From an uncultured Anaerolineae bacterium (GTDB lineage Bacteria > Chloroflexota > Anaerolineae > Anaerolineales > Villigracilaceae): a stretch of DNA of 36,366 nt. The stretch covers positions 1 through 36,366 of the forward strand of contig CAIMZS010000519.1 of the NCBI GenBank assembly GCA_903846015.1, read 5' to 3'. The notes below the pieces were generated by a model. It saw only the letters and a program-made list of their open reading frames with translations, was not told the origin of the DNA and ran no database searches. Below, piece by piece: positions 1 through 8,753 of the stretch. Every line of letters begins with the position of its first letter. The first letter of the stretch is position 1. Position numbers and translations under genes: made by a program.

Positions 1-21
1 TACACGACGCTCTTCCGATCT
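1..21 (+). other. Illumina TruSeq adapter remnant
   Basis: The first 21 bases match the 3' end of the Illumina universal/read-1 adapter, ending in the diagnostic GCTCTTCCGATCT. This is library sequence, not genome. Genomic sequence begins at about position 22. It also marks this edge as an assembly end rather than a biological boundary. Confidence 0.97.
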
Positions 22-59
22 TGCCATCGTCGTTTTTTTAAAGCGAATTAATGAAAATT

Positions 60-707
60 TTAGGGCTGAATGATGCCTTTCCGAATGGCATAACGGACTA
101 ACTCGGAACGAGAATGCAGGTTGAGCTTACGCATGATATTCTCGCGATGACGCTCAACGGTTTTGGAACTGATTACCAGAGCAGCAGCTATTTCTTCATT
201 GGAAGAACCATTCGCAAGATGCTGAAGCACTTCACTCTCACGCCTGGTCAACTCGTTTTCTGGCGAAACTGGCGCTGGGTGTGTCTGCCCAAGATAGTCT
301 TTGACCAATAGCTTGGCAAGGGATGGATACAAGTACACTTCACCACGCGCCGCAGTCCGGATGGCGATTAATAATTCTTCCGGCGCGGCTCGCTTGGGAA
401 CATAACCACTTGCGCCAGCCTCCAACATCTTAAAGAAATATTCCTGATCTTCATGAATCGTCAAGGCAACGATAAAAATATTGGGCAGGATCTTCTTAAT
501 CTCTCTCGTCGCATCGATGCCAGAAAGATCGGGCAATCCTATATCCATTAAGATTACGGTTGGACGCAGCAAGCTCGCAGACTCGATTGCAGCATGTGCT
601 GATGCAGCCTCTCCCAGGATCTCGATATCAGGTTCACTTTCAAACAACATACGCAAACCCATGCGCACAACAGCGTGATCATCCACTAACAAAAGTCGGA
701 TTTTCAT
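60..707 (-). CDS. NarL/FixJ-type response regulator
   Basis: A 215-residue DNA-binding response regulator, the usual length for the NarL family. The receiver domain (about 1-120) has the acidic pair DD at 9-10, the phospho-acceptor Asp55 in ILMD and a conserved Lys near 105 (PKRA). The LuxR-type helix-turn-helix occupies about 150-213, with the typical LTRRESEVL start and SSKTVERHRENI recognition segment. Its ATG overlaps the stop of the upstream histidine kinase by four bases (ATGA), so the two are translationally coupled and surely form a cognate pair. On phosphorylation it should dimerise and regulate unknown promoters. No terminator is visible downstream before the adapter. Confidence 0.95.
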   Translation of the reverse strand: MKIRLLLVDDHAVVRMGLRMLFESEPDIEILGEAASAHAAIESASLLRPTVILMDIGLPDLSGIDATREIKKILPNIFIVALTIHEDQEYFFKMLEAGASGYVPKRAAPEELLIAIRTAARGEVYLYPSLAKLLVKDYLGQTHPAPVSPENELTRRESEVLQHLANGSSNEEIAAALVISSKTVERHRENIMRKLNLHSRSELVRYAIRKGIIQP

Positions 708-2200
708 GAGATTTCTTCATCCTCGTAGTGATAAGGAACTTTGACTTCGATCTGGGCCCCGTGACCTGGGACGGATGAGATGACACAGGTGCCGTTGAGC
801 AGTGCGGCACGTTCCTGCATCCCGATCAGGCCAAGCGGCAGACGACCTTTCGTATTGCGCACATCTTCCTTCGGATTAAATCCCCTGCCATCATCGCGTA
901 CACACAGACGAATGCCCTTCATCTCAAAACTTAACTGGATGCTTACCTGCCTGGCATTGGCATGCTTGATAATATTATTGAGTGTTTCCTGTGCAATGCG
1001 AAATAAGGCAATTTTGATGGATGAATCGACGTCCTGCTCTGGCCCGTTCGTCTCAACCTTAATTTCCAGACCACTGCGTTCCTGGATGACCCCAGCATAC
1101 CAACGAAGCGCCGCCGGAAGCCCGAGATCATCGATATGCGACGGGCGCAAATCAGCGATGAGACGCTGGAGTTCGGTAAGGGAATTGGCCGACATGGACT
1201 CCAGGTTGCGCAAGGTATGGGTGGCTTGCTCTACATCACCGCGGCGAATGGTGTTGGAAAGACCACGCAGACCCAGCCCAATGGCTGTGAGGGCCTGTCC
1301 AGTTTCATCATGTAAATCACGAGCAATCCGCTGACGCTCAGCCTCTTGGGCTGCAACAACCTGACGGAACAATTCGCCACGCCGGGCCTCACGCTCTTGG
1401 GATTCCTTTAGCTGGGCGGCTTGCAGAGCAGCAATATGGTTATCCATCTCCACCTGAAAAGCCCGTAAGAAACGGATCACAAACAGCGATGCGGTGATAG
1501 CGGCTATCGCGCGAAAAAGCTGAATGGGAATACCGAAGATCTCTAAAAAAGAGGCTTCGTTAAAGTATGGTGATAACAACAAAGTGGTCTTAATACCAAA
1601 GAGCTGCCCTACAACGCCATACCATCCAAAAGCAACCGCCGCCCAGAGGGCATCCTGACCAAAGGAGATCAAACCAGATTGGCGGAAGGCTCTTTGTTGA
1701 TAAATAAGCCCGGCGGAGGCGATCAGGGAGGCGGGAATGGCAAGCGAATAACGTGACCAGACATTCGCAAGCAACCAGATATCGTCGAGCGGGTAGGTGT
1801 TACGAATATTGAAGAGGCCAAATATCCATATAGTCACCAACCCTAGAGGCGCCAAAAGCGCCATGCGAAAGGCAAATTCATCACGCGCAAGCAAATAACT
1901 GCCAAAGGCGCACAAAGAAAGAAAGGAGAACGCCAGGATTGAAAGGCGTATTCCCAACATAATCGGGGTTTCAAGCGAGATCCCGATGGAAGGCGCAAGC
2001 TTGTCAAACATTTCGATCCACTCATAAATGGCATGGATCAAACCAAAAGCGGCTAACGGTCGAAGACCCCGGCGCAGGCGTGTATCAGATGAACGTCCGC
2101 CCTCAAACGCCACCAGCAAGCCCATACTAAAAAAGGCCAGCCCATAGAAAAAATAGATCAGGATGAATAAATATTCTTTTCCGAAGGATCCTGCAGACAT
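704..2200 (-). CDS. Membrane sensor histidine kinase, HisKA_3 (NarX/DegS) type
   Basis: A 498-residue sensor kinase. The N-terminal half (about 10-245) carries roughly seven hydrophobic segments with short loops and no large extracytoplasmic domain, so the signal is probably sensed in or at the membrane. A coiled-coil-like stretch (245-290) leads to the HisKA_3 dimerisation helix with phospho-acceptor His297 in ARDLHDETGQ. The ATPase domain follows, with an N-box (ETLNNIIKHA), a G1 box (DDGRGF) and a G2-like GLIGMQERA. It phosphorylates the response regulator whose start overlaps its stop. The ATG at 2200 has only a weak Shine-Dalgarno (TGGAAAA). The ligand cannot be inferred. Confidence 0.93.
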   Translation of the reverse strand: MSAGSFGKEYLFILIYFFYGLAFFSMGLLVAFEGGRSSDTRLRRGLRPLAAFGLIHAIYEWIEMFDKLAPSIGISLETPIMLGIRLSILAFSFLSLCAFGSYLLARDEFAFRMALLAPLGLVTIWIFGLFNIRNTYPLDDIWLLANVWSRYSLAIPASLIASAGLIYQQRAFRQSGLISFGQDALWAAVAFGWYGVVGQLFGIKTTLLLSPYFNEASFLEIFGIPIQLFRAIAAITASLFVIRFLRAFQVEMDNHIAALQAAQLKESQEREARRGELFRQVVAAQEAERQRIARDLHDETGQALTAIGLGLRGLSNTIRRGDVEQATHTLRNLESMSANSLTELQRLIADLRPSHIDDLGLPAALRWYAGVIQERSGLEIKVETNGPEQDVDSSIKIALFRIAQETLNNIIKHANARQVSIQLSFEMKGIRLCVRDDGRGFNPKEDVRNTKGRLPLGLIGMQERAALLNGTCVISSVPGHGAQIEVKVPYHYEDEEIS

Positions 2201-2267
2201 GATCGTTTTTCCAGGCCAGTCTTTTTTAGGTATATCCCGATCCCTAACTCAGGAGCGGACGATGGAT

Positions 2268-3194
2268 TTAAGCCTCGCCGCGCCTGATGCGGGCACCACA
2301 AGCCCGGCAGAAGCGATCGCCTGGCTGGGCGCGTTTTCCACACTGGGAACAATGCACCTGGCCACTGCTTTCGTCTTTTTCGACTTCGTCACTGCGCTGA
2401 ACATGGCGTTTGCGTGATTTGGTTGCAGCGCGATTTTCACGGCTTGATGCAAAATAGATCCAACCCGCTACCAGCAACAAGGCAAGACCCAACCCACCGA
2501 GCGCCCACGGCAAATAAGTTGTCCAGGTGGATTGGCCCGGAACAGCTTGATCAAGGGGTGTGCTGGGCTGCAGTTTTAGGAAGGTGGTACTGGGCGAATC
2601 TGTAGCGCGTTGATACTTAATCGCAAAAGTCAGTTGTTGATCCTGCTTAACCGAAACTTGCTTTAACTCGCTCAACTGCAAGCCTTCTTCATCCAGACCC
2701 CCACTGGTAAGTGCAGGATCAATCACCGGATTGGAAGACTCTAATGGCTGGCGAAACTCAAACCTGAACTTGTCAACGCTGTAATCACCAAGCCACTGGT
2801 ATGTGTACTCGCGCTGATTGCCGTTCTTCTTCATGGTCAGGTCATAATACTCGAGTTGGATAAATAACCCGGTCGCCGTTATGGAAACACGGTCGTAATC
2901 TGTACCGGTTGTAAATTTGTATGCCACACTCTGATCTGAAACAGTGGTCGGCCCATCACCAACCGCCACCGCATAAGCCTTGCCAACTCCAGCCGGCAGG
3001 CGCAAAGTAACCTGGGCTGGCAGAGGTGTGTTTGGTAAAAGCGCAATCTTGTAAATCACAAGGACAGACGGTTTGTCATATTCGGGCCGAATGCTTACGT
3101 CCACAGAATCAAATCCGATGGCACTCTGTGCCTTCACTGGCGCAGGAGCCAGGATTAACGCTAACATCAATAAAACAAGCAACCATTTACGCAT
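2268..3194 (-). CDS. Secreted/membrane protein with C-terminal zinc ribbon
   Basis: The start is set at 3194, not at the longer frame, because GGAGG lies six bases upstream and the protein then begins with a good signal peptide (residues 1-23, MRKWLLVLLM then a hydrophobic core and APVKAQS). The 308-residue product has a beta-rich extracytoplasmic region (about 25-225), one transmembrane helix (228-250), a basic/acidic stretch and a cytosolic zinc ribbon with CxxC at 282-285 and 296-299. The outer part somewhat resembles domains that bind or present carbohydrate or peptide, but I do not recognise the family. It lies 67 bp upstream of the histidine kinase on the same strand, so co-transcription and a link to signalling are possible but unproven. 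Confidence 0.85.
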   Translation of the reverse strand: MRKWLLVLLMLALILAPAPVKAQSAIGFDSVDVSIRPEYDKPSVLVIYKIALLPNTPLPAQVTLRLPAGVGKAYAVAVGDGPTTVSDQSVAYKFTTGTDYDRVSITATGLFIQLEYYDLTMKKNGNQREYTYQWLGDYSVDKFRFEFRQPLESSNPVIDPALTSGGLDEEGLQLSELKQVSVKQDQQLTFAIKYQRATDSPSTTFLKLQPSTPLDQAVPGQSTWTTYLPWALGGLGLALLLVAGWIYFASSRENRAATKSRKRHVQRSDEVEKDESSGQVHCSQCGKRAQPGDRFCRACGARIRRGEA

Positions 3195-3356
3195 GAAATA
3201 CCTCCAGAAGGGAAAATGCATTAAGCATATTACCATAGGGTTCCGGTCTTTGCACGAGAAAAAAGGGCCCGATTCCCCCACCAAATAGCACATAAACCAC
3301 TGCTTTAACATTCTTGGGACGATCCCCCGCAGAAGCTGGAACCTTTACAGGTAAAG

Positions 3357-4259
3357 TTAACCTGGGTTTAGTGCGCTAATTAACTGCCACATGGTCCAAT
3401 TAACAGGCGCAGAGACACCCCGCGATTGTCCTGCGCGAACGACTGCCCCACAAATGGCATCGATCTCAGTGGGGGCGCCACGTTTTACATCTTGAAACAT
3501 CGATGAGCGATTGGCGGCAGTGCGACGCGCTACGTCCTCCACAACTGAAACTGGGTTGCTAAAAGGCAGACAAATGCCGAGCGCCGAAGCCACATTTGCG
3601 GTCTCACGAGCCAATGCATCCATGACAAGACGAGCAGCAGGCTTTTCGAGCAGGGCCCCATTTGGCACCGATAGTAAAGCTGTAAGCGGGTTAATAGCTG
3701 TATTGATCACTAATTTCCCCCATACCAACATATTGGCATCAGAGACAATTTCCACATTTAACTGGGCGGCACGCAACAACTGATAGAGTGAGTTAATGGC
3801 AGGATGCGCCTCCAATGAGATAAGCCCATCACCACCCATGCGCGCCAATCCCGGACCGAGCAAGGTGGCCCCGGTGGTGGTGACGCCCAACGCCACGCGC
3901 CCGCCACCAAGCTGCTGTGAAAGATATTCGCGATTACCCAGTCCATTCTGCAAGGTGACAACGAGGGCTTGCTCCGGCAGGTATCTCTGAAGTTGATCCG
4001 CCACGCGTGCCGTTTGCCAGGATTTGACCAACACCAGCACCAGGTCTGCATGCCCGCATATCGATGCGTCGCTGCTAGCAAGAACGGGGGCAGTCAATAT
4101 ACTACCATCAGCCATCAACAGCCGAGCGCCACTGCGGTTGAATGCTTCAATGGCATTTTGCCATGTGCCCAGGATACTTACACTTGCGCCAGAAGCGGCC
4201 AACCGCGCCGCGAAAAAAGTCGAAAGTGCGCCAGTTCCTACGATGAGAATATTTTTCAT
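3357..4259 (-). CDS. panE: 2-dehydropantoate 2-reductase (ketopantoate reductase)
   Basis: A 300-residue NADPH-dependent reductase that converts 2-dehydropantoate to pantoate in pantothenate/CoA synthesis. It starts with a Rossmann GTGALS nucleotide-binding turn (residues 8-13). It has the family VKSWQT segment near 95, the catalytic Lys in WGKLVINTAINPLTA, and the C-terminal EIDAICGAVV block that carries the substrate-binding Glu. The ATG at 4259 follows AAAAGG. A GTG at 4274 overlapping the panB stop is an alternative that would add five residues. It lies 11 bp after panB in the same operon, so consecutive steps of the pathway are encoded together. Confidence 0.94.
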   Translation of the reverse strand: MKNILIVGTGALSTFFAARLAASGASVSILGTWQNAIEAFNRSGARLLMADGSILTAPVLASSDASICGHADLVLVLVKSWQTARVADQLQRYLPEQALVVTLQNGLGNREYLSQQLGGGRVALGVTTTGATLLGPGLARMGGDGLISLEAHPAINSLYQLLRAAQLNVEIVSDANMLVWGKLVINTAINPLTALLSVPNGALLEKPAARLVMDALARETANVASALGICLPFSNPVSVVEDVARRTAANRSSMFQDVKRGAPTEIDAICGAVVRAGQSRGVSAPVNWTMWQLISALNPG

Positions 4260-4270
4260 AGCGGGCCTTT

Positions 4271-5167
4271 TCACACCGGGTTAAGTTCGTGCCCAGTTTG
4301 GGCAAGAAACTCAAGCCACTCATCTGCTTCCATCATAATGGTATGCTCAGCAGCCGGAAACTGAAGAGACTGCACATCAGCAATATACGCGCGAAAGCTT
4401 TTGTGCATTTCATCATGCAAATTGGCATATTGTTTGACAAAGCGAGGGGAGAAACGCTCAAACAACCCGAGCAGATCGTGTGTCACTAACACCTGGCCGT
4501 CACAACCCGCACCAGCCCCAATTCCAATGGTTGGGATCGAAATGTGCCGGGTAATATATTCCGCCAGTTGAGCAGGCAAAGACTCAAGCACAATACTAAA
4601 GCAGCCGGCTTGTTCAAGCAAATGAGCATCTTCCAACAAGCGGGCAGCGGCGACGGCGGTTTTACCCTGGGCGCGGAATCCGCCAAGTTGGTGGACCGAC
4701 TGCGGCGTCAGACCGAGATGACCCATAACCGGAATACCTGCTTCGACAATGGCGCGAATGGCTGCAGCGCGCTCGCGACCACCTTCCAGCTTGACGGCAT
4801 CCATGCCGCCATTTTGTAAAAAACGTCCGGCATTGCGGACGGCATCCTCAACGGAAACCTGGTACGACATAAACGGCATATCGCCCACCAATAGGGCATT
4901 TTTGGCCCCGCGGGCAACGGCGCGGCTGTGGTGCAGCATATCTTCCATCGTGACGGGCAGGGTGTTTTCGTAACCAAGCACCACCATCCCAAGCGAATCA
5001 CCCACAAGGATCGAATCGACACCGGCCTGATCCAATGCCAGGGCGGTCGGGTAATCATAGCCAGTCAACATGCTAATCGGCTCACCACGCTGCTTTTTCT
5101 GGCGGAATGTAAGCGTGGTTACTTTTTTACGAAGTGGAGAAACGGGGTAAACACTAACGGTTGACAT
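4271..5167 (-). CDS. panB: 3-methyl-2-oxobutanoate hydroxymethyltransferase
   Basis: A 298-residue ketopantoate hydroxymethyltransferase that transfers a hydroxymethyl group from methylene-tetrahydrofolate to alpha-ketoisovalerate, the first committed step to pantothenate. It has family blocks in order: MLTGYDYPTA, VGDSLGMVVLG with metal- and substrate-binding Asp, GDMPFMSYQ, AVKLEGG, GHLGLTPQS, and the catalytic Glu in VLESLPA followed by TIGIGAG. Length and order are typical of the TIM-barrel family. A GGAGG sits just upstream of the ATG. It is first in a panB-panE operon. No panC or panD lies in this window. Confidence 0.97.
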   Translation of the reverse strand: MSTVSVYPVSPLRKKVTTLTFRQKKQRGEPISMLTGYDYPTALALDQAGVDSILVGDSLGMVVLGYENTLPVTMEDMLHHSRAVARGAKNALLVGDMPFMSYQVSVEDAVRNAGRFLQNGGMDAVKLEGGRERAAAIRAIVEAGIPVMGHLGLTPQSVHQLGGFRAQGKTAVAAARLLEDAHLLEQAGCFSIVLESLPAQLAEYITRHISIPTIGIGAGAGCDGQVLVTHDLLGLFERFSPRFVKQYANLHDEMHKSFRAYIADVQSLQFPAAEHTIMMEADEWLEFLAQTGHELNPV

Positions 5168-5551
5168 GGTACCCTCCGGGTAAATGGTAGAGTCCGTTCC
5201 GACAAAAACCCCTGCGCCGGACGTTTGAATTTGGGATACGAGTAAATTTCATCAATACAACTGCCGTCACGTTCTATAAGGATACGTGCGGCAAAATAAT
5301 TATACGTCAAACCATGCGTACAAACACATTGAAAATCGCAAATCCAAAATCAAAATCCGATCATGCTCATTTTAGGCAGAATAACGTTATACTTAAAAAG
5401 AGATGCTCACCGCTATTCCAATTTGGGCTGCGGGTATTATAATATTTTGAGTATCCCTGTTCCAGGCATGAATTAACTGTTTTGCAAGAAGTGTATGCTG
5501 TGACAATCCCGATATCTGTTTGGGATGGAAAACTTATACAAGGAGAAGCCG
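5168..5551. other. Divergent intergenic region between panB and a YtxH-like gene
   Basis: The 384 bases hold no convincing gene; the frames here are short and lack ribosome sites. Because transcription diverges, promoters for both neighbours must lie here. The only strong promoter-like signal is the self-complementary TATTATAATA at 5435-5444, which contains a perfect -10 hexamer on both strands. Confidence 0.6.
5416..5443 (+). promoter_or_regulatory. Possible promoter of the YtxH-like gene
   Basis: TATAAT at 5438-5443 is preceded after 16 bp by TTCCAA, a poor -35. Because TATTATAATA is palindromic, the same site offers a -10 for panB on the other strand (5436-5441). The -10 match is perfect but the -35 support is weak on both strands. 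Confidence 0.35.
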
Positions 5552-5782
5552 ATGAGAAGAATGTTTGGGTTTTTGATCGGGGTTTTTGTGGGTTGGTTGG
5601 TTGGATCAACCATTGCTCTGCTGTTGGCGCCTGAATCTGGCGAAAAATTGCGCGGTCAACTGCGCTCACGCTCGGGCAATTTCATGGGCGAGGTAAAATC
5701 CGCCGCCGATGCCCGCCGCAAGCAGTTGGAAGACCAGTTGGCAACCATGCGCACGCCGCGCAGCGCCAGCAGAGTGGATTAA
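5552..5782 (+). CDS. YtxH-like small membrane-anchored protein
   Basis: A 76-residue protein with an N-terminal glycine-rich membrane helix (about 4-28, FLIGVFVGWLVGSTIALLLA) followed by the PESGEKLRGQLR signature of the YtxH (general-stress / gas-vesicle-like) family. A charged, probably helical tail runs to the C-terminus. The start at 5552 is preferred because AAGGAG lies seven bases upstream; an in-frame ATG at 5525 has none. Family members are short membrane-tethered coiled-coil proteins linked to stress responses, but their biochemical role is unclear. It is transcribed alone, divergent from panB and convergent with the following glycosylase. Confidence 0.8.
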   Translation: MRRMFGFLIGVFVGWLVGSTIALLLAPESGEKLRGQLRSRSGNFMGEVKSAADARRKQLEDQLATMRTPRSASRVD

Positions 5783-5791
5783 CGCTTCAAC

Positions 5792-5858
5792 CCTGTGCAG
5801 GACAGTCAAGGCATAAGGTAAAGTATCCCGGTTTCTGCACAGGATGGTTCTTGCCTTG
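5792..5858. repeat. Two interlaced inverted repeats between convergent genes
   Basis: CCTGTGCAG (5792-5800) pairs with CTGCACAGG (5835-5843), and CAAGGCA (5807-5813) pairs with TGCCTTG (5852-5858). The arms are interlaced in A-B-A'-B' order. They lie between the convergent YtxH-like and YcaQ-like genes, so a role in ending transcription is possible, but there is no clean U-tract. Confidence 0.4.
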
Positions 5859-5873
5859 CACTTGCCGGGCAAA

Positions 5874-7124
5874 TTACAAATACCATTCTATGGCTCGCGC
5901 CAGCTTGTCTCCAAATTCACCCGGGACGCTTTTTTCGATCAACAGGTCTGTCGCATGGTGGAAGCGCAAAAAATCGCACATCGCCCCGGCCACGTCAGCC
6001 ACCAACTGTTCATCAGGTTGGATGCCCGGCTCAAGGTAAAGCGCCTTGATGCGCAGCAGACCAGTCTTGCGCTCCAGCTTGGGATCGAAGCGCCCGACCA
6101 GGCGATCTTTGTGCAGAATGGGTAAACAGAAATAGCCGTAAACACGTTTTGCTGCCGGGTAATAGGCTTCGAGGCGCTGGCGGAATCCCCAGAAGGCCTC
6201 GTCGCGCCCCTGGGCCCACCACAAATTGTCGAAAGGGTTGATGAATGTGGTACGCTGAGGACTTAACGCGTTGGCAGCCGCCTTTTCCAACCAGGGCAGG
6301 TTGTCAGAATGAATCAGCAGCGTTGTAACGCCGTTCAATGTCTCCCCCTGTACCTCTAATAGTGCTCCTTCTTTAATAAGCGCTGCGATCAGTGGGCGGG
6401 CCTTGGTCAGCTTCATCCAGGTATAATCGGCAGAATTGCGCGGCAAGCTAATTCCCAACGCCCGCGCACCGCATTCCAGCCACGTGCGATCGCGTTCGAT
6501 CATGGTAGGCTCAGTTGTATCAACCCAGGTGGGTAGCACGCGTTCTGTCAAATCGTAGACACGCTGAAACTTAAGACGTTTTGAGATCATCAATTGGCCA
6601 AAGCTGTAAAGATGCTCAAGGGCCATCTTTTCCGGGCGCCAGTTCCACCACGTGCCGTGTTTGAGTTTTTCACCTTCGATGCTGCTGGCGCGTAGTTCAC
6701 CCTCACTGCGGATGCGCTCCAGAATTTCCTGCATTAACACCAAATTACCTGGCTGGCTGGCCCATTCCGTGTACCAGCGGTGACCATTCTCACGCAGGTG
6801 ACGCTGGAGCGGTATCTGGTATCGATATTCGCGCAACGACACAAAACACGCCGCATGGTACCAGCCTTCGAAAACAAGCCGGATGAGCGGATCATTGGCC
6901 AAACCATCAAAAAGAACCGGATCATAACTGCCCAGTCTGGACCACAACGTGACATAATGTGCCCGGGCAACCATCTGGAGCGTATCAATCTGTACAGCGC
7001 CGAGACGTTCAACCATTCCAAAAATGGCATCCTGCCCAGGTGGAGTCTGCCCGATGTTGGCCTGGTCAAGACCGGTGGCATGCAAGGCCAACGCCCGTAA
7101 AGCAGAGAGCGGGTAAATGGTCAT
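5874..7124 (-). CDS. YcaQ/AlkZ-type winged-helix DNA glycosylase
   Basis: A 416-residue member of the HTH_42 superfamily (crosslink-repair DNA glycosylase YcaQ, AlkZ/AlkX). Near the N-terminus, LGAVQIDTLQ carries the Q-x-D catalytic motif that the family uses to activate water for cleaving damaged or crosslinked bases. It is followed by the conserved HYVTLWSRLGSYDP segment. Later blocks (INPFDNLWWAQGRDEAFWGF and KRVYGYFCLPIL) also fit the family. The ATG overlaps the stop of the upstream dihydrouridine synthase by four bases (ATGA), so it is the last gene of an msrA-dus-glycosylase operon. The substrate (interstrand crosslink or alkylated base) cannot be told from sequence. Confidence 0.88.
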   Translation of the reverse strand: MTIYPLSALRALALHATGLDQANIGQTPPGQDAIFGMVERLGAVQIDTLQMVARAHYVTLWSRLGSYDPVLFDGLANDPLIRLVFEGWYHAACFVSLREYRYQIPLQRHLRENGHRWYTEWASQPGNLVLMQEILERIRSEGELRASSIEGEKLKHGTWWNWRPEKMALEHLYSFGQLMISKRLKFQRVYDLTERVLPTWVDTTEPTMIERDRTWLECGARALGISLPRNSADYTWMKLTKARPLIAALIKEGALLEVQGETLNGVTTLLIHSDNLPWLEKAAANALSPQRTTFINPFDNLWWAQGRDEAFWGFRQRLEAYYPAAKRVYGYFCLPILHKDRLVGRFDPKLERKTGLLRIKALYLEPGIQPDEQLVADVAGAMCDFLRFHHATDLLIEKSVPGEFGDKLARAIEWYL

Positions 7125-8113
7125 CTAGCCGCCGCTGGAATCAGACTGATTTGATCGAAAACACCGTCCAGCAGCGCCAGGAATTCCTGTGGATCTTCAC
7201 GCGTGATAATGTGGGTGCGCACGGCGCGCGGCAGCTGCTGCAGCTTCAAATACTGCATGGCGTGCTTGCGGAATAAGATCATGCCCTTGCGTGAGCCATA
7301 AAAGGCCATGTGACGATCCAGATGCTGGCGCACCATATTGTGCACCATCTCAGAGCTGACCTGCTCGCGGTCCAGCCGGGAAAAAATCCACGGGTTGCCA
7401 ATCGCGGCTCGCCCAATCATAACGGCATCGCAACCAGTATATGCTTTCATCCGGTCGATATCGGCCGCTACTTTGACATCACCATTACCAATAACCGGGA
7501 TCTTGACCGCGGCTTTGACCTCAGCAATGGCATCCCAATCCGCCATACCACTGTAGCCCTGCTCCTTGGTGCGCCCATGGATCGCGATCAGTGCACCGCC
7601 GTTTTCTTCAATAATGCGGGCAACCAGTTTGTAGGTACGGCAGGTTTCCCACCCCAGACGAATCTTGCCAGTGACAGGCACATCCAACGCAGCACTGAGC
7701 CGGTGGAAAATGCGCGCGATCTTCAACGGTGTGCGCATCAGGCCTACCCCAGCACCGTTGTGAACCACCTTGCGTGCCGGGCAGCCCATATTGATATCGA
7801 TGATGTCTGGGGTTTTATCCTGGACTCTCAGCGCTGCCTGGAGCAGTTCATCGACATCATCCCCATAGATCTGGAAAACCATCGGGCGTTCAGCCTGCTC
7901 ATATGTCAGACGGGCAGCCATGTGTTTATACGCCTCGACGATATGCTGGGCACGCACAAATTCGGTATAGCTCATGGCTGAACCGAGCGCACGACACAGC
8001 GAGCGGAAAGGCCAATCGGAAAAGCCATCCATTGGTGCCAGGATGGCATCACCATAAACAGGAATTTTACCCACATGGAAAGCAGGGGAGCGGGTTTCAG
8101 GTACAGATGTCAT
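7121..8113 (-). CDS. tRNA-dihydrouridine synthase (Dus family)
   Basis: A 330-residue FMN-dependent enzyme that reduces uridine to dihydrouridine in tRNA D-loops. It shows APMDGFSDWPFR at 26-37 (FMN binding), the catalytic Cys111 in INMGCPARKV, TGKIRLGW, the HGRTKEQGYSG loop, and VIGNGDV and MIGRAAIGNPW for phosphate binding. Length and motif order suit the DusB/DusA group; I cannot assign which uridine it modifies. It follows msrA by 25 bp and overlaps the glycosylase gene by four bases, so the three are probably one transcript. Confidence 0.95.
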   Translation of the reverse strand: MTSVPETRSPAFHVGKIPVYGDAILAPMDGFSDWPFRSLCRALGSAMSYTEFVRAQHIVEAYKHMAARLTYEQAERPMVFQIYGDDVDELLQAALRVQDKTPDIIDINMGCPARKVVHNGAGVGLMRTPLKIARIFHRLSAALDVPVTGKIRLGWETCRTYKLVARIIEENGGALIAIHGRTKEQGYSGMADWDAIAEVKAAVKIPVIGNGDVKVAADIDRMKAYTGCDAVMIGRAAIGNPWIFSRLDREQVSSEMVHNMVRQHLDRHMAFYGSRKGMILFRKHAMQYLKLQQLPRAVRTHIITREDPQEFLALLDGVFDQISLIPAAAR

Positions 8114-8138
8114 TTAATCATTCCACCCAGCCAGGTTT

Positions 8139-8681
8139 CTATTTTTTCAGGCGTTCAAAATAATGCTGGCGGAATTTGGCCACCTTGGGCGCCACCACCG
8201 CGCGGCAGTATGGTTGACCGGCATTGTTTGCAAAGTATTCCTGATGATAATCCTCGGCCATGTAAAAAGCCTCAAATTTTTTGATTTCAGTGACGATCGG
8301 GTCAGGCCATAGTTTTTGGGCTGCCAGATCACGAATTACTTCATCAACAACAGCTTTTTGCTCATCGCTGTGATAAAAGATAGCCGAGCGGTAAGATGTG
8401 CCGACATCATTGCCCTGCCGGTTCAGCGTGGTGGGATCATGAACGGAGAAGAAGATATTCAGCAAGTCACGGTAGCTGATCAAGGCCGGGTTGAAACTGA
8501 TATGCACGACTTCAGCATGACCGGTGGCTTCGGAACACACCTGACGATAAGTAGGGTTGGGGATGTGCCCGCCAGAGTAACCGGATTCAACCGTTTCAAC
8601 ACCCGTTAATTGGTCAAAAACAGCTTCCATGCACCAAAAGCACCCGCCTGCCAACGTTGCGATATCTTTTTTGGGTTCCAT
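8139..8681 (-). CDS. msrA: Peptide methionine-S-sulfoxide reductase MsrA
   Basis: A 180-residue repair enzyme that reduces methionine-S-sulfoxide in oxidised proteins. The catalytic motif GGCFWC is near residue 13, followed by VESGYSGG, the CSEATGHAEVV block with the family Glu and His, and the DPTTLNRQGNDVGTSYRS signature. A further Cys lies near the end (GQPYCRAVV). The ATG at 8681 is preferred, with AAAGGA eight bases upstream; a TTG two codons earlier is too close to that site. It is the first gene of an operon with the dihydrouridine synthase and the glycosylase, and it sits just after the clpC terminator. Confidence 0.96.
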   Translation of the reverse strand: MEPKKDIATLAGGCFWCMEAVFDQLTGVETVESGYSGGHIPNPTYRQVCSEATGHAEVVHISFNPALISYRDLLNIFFSVHDPTTLNRQGNDVGTSYRSAIFYHSDEQKAVVDEVIRDLAAQKLWPDPIVTEIKKFEAFYMAEDYHQEYFANNAGQPYCRAVVAPKVAKFRQHYFERLKK

Positions 8682-8717
8682 AAACAATTTCCTTTCGCCA
8701 ATAAAAGATTAAATAAA

Positions 8718-8742
8718 CAGGGGCGCGGCAACCGCGCCCCTG
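8718..8742 (-). terminator. Rho-independent terminator of clpC
   Basis: A perfect 11-bp G+C-rich stem (CAGGGGCGCGG with CCGCGCCCCTG) closes a three-base loop. On the minus strand it is followed by the T-rich TTTATTTAAT. It lies 12 bases after the clpC stop and before the msrA start, so it separates the two units. A run of seven A on the plus strand makes it potentially bidirectional in shape. Confidence 0.85.
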
Positions 8743-8753
8743 AAAAAAATTAA

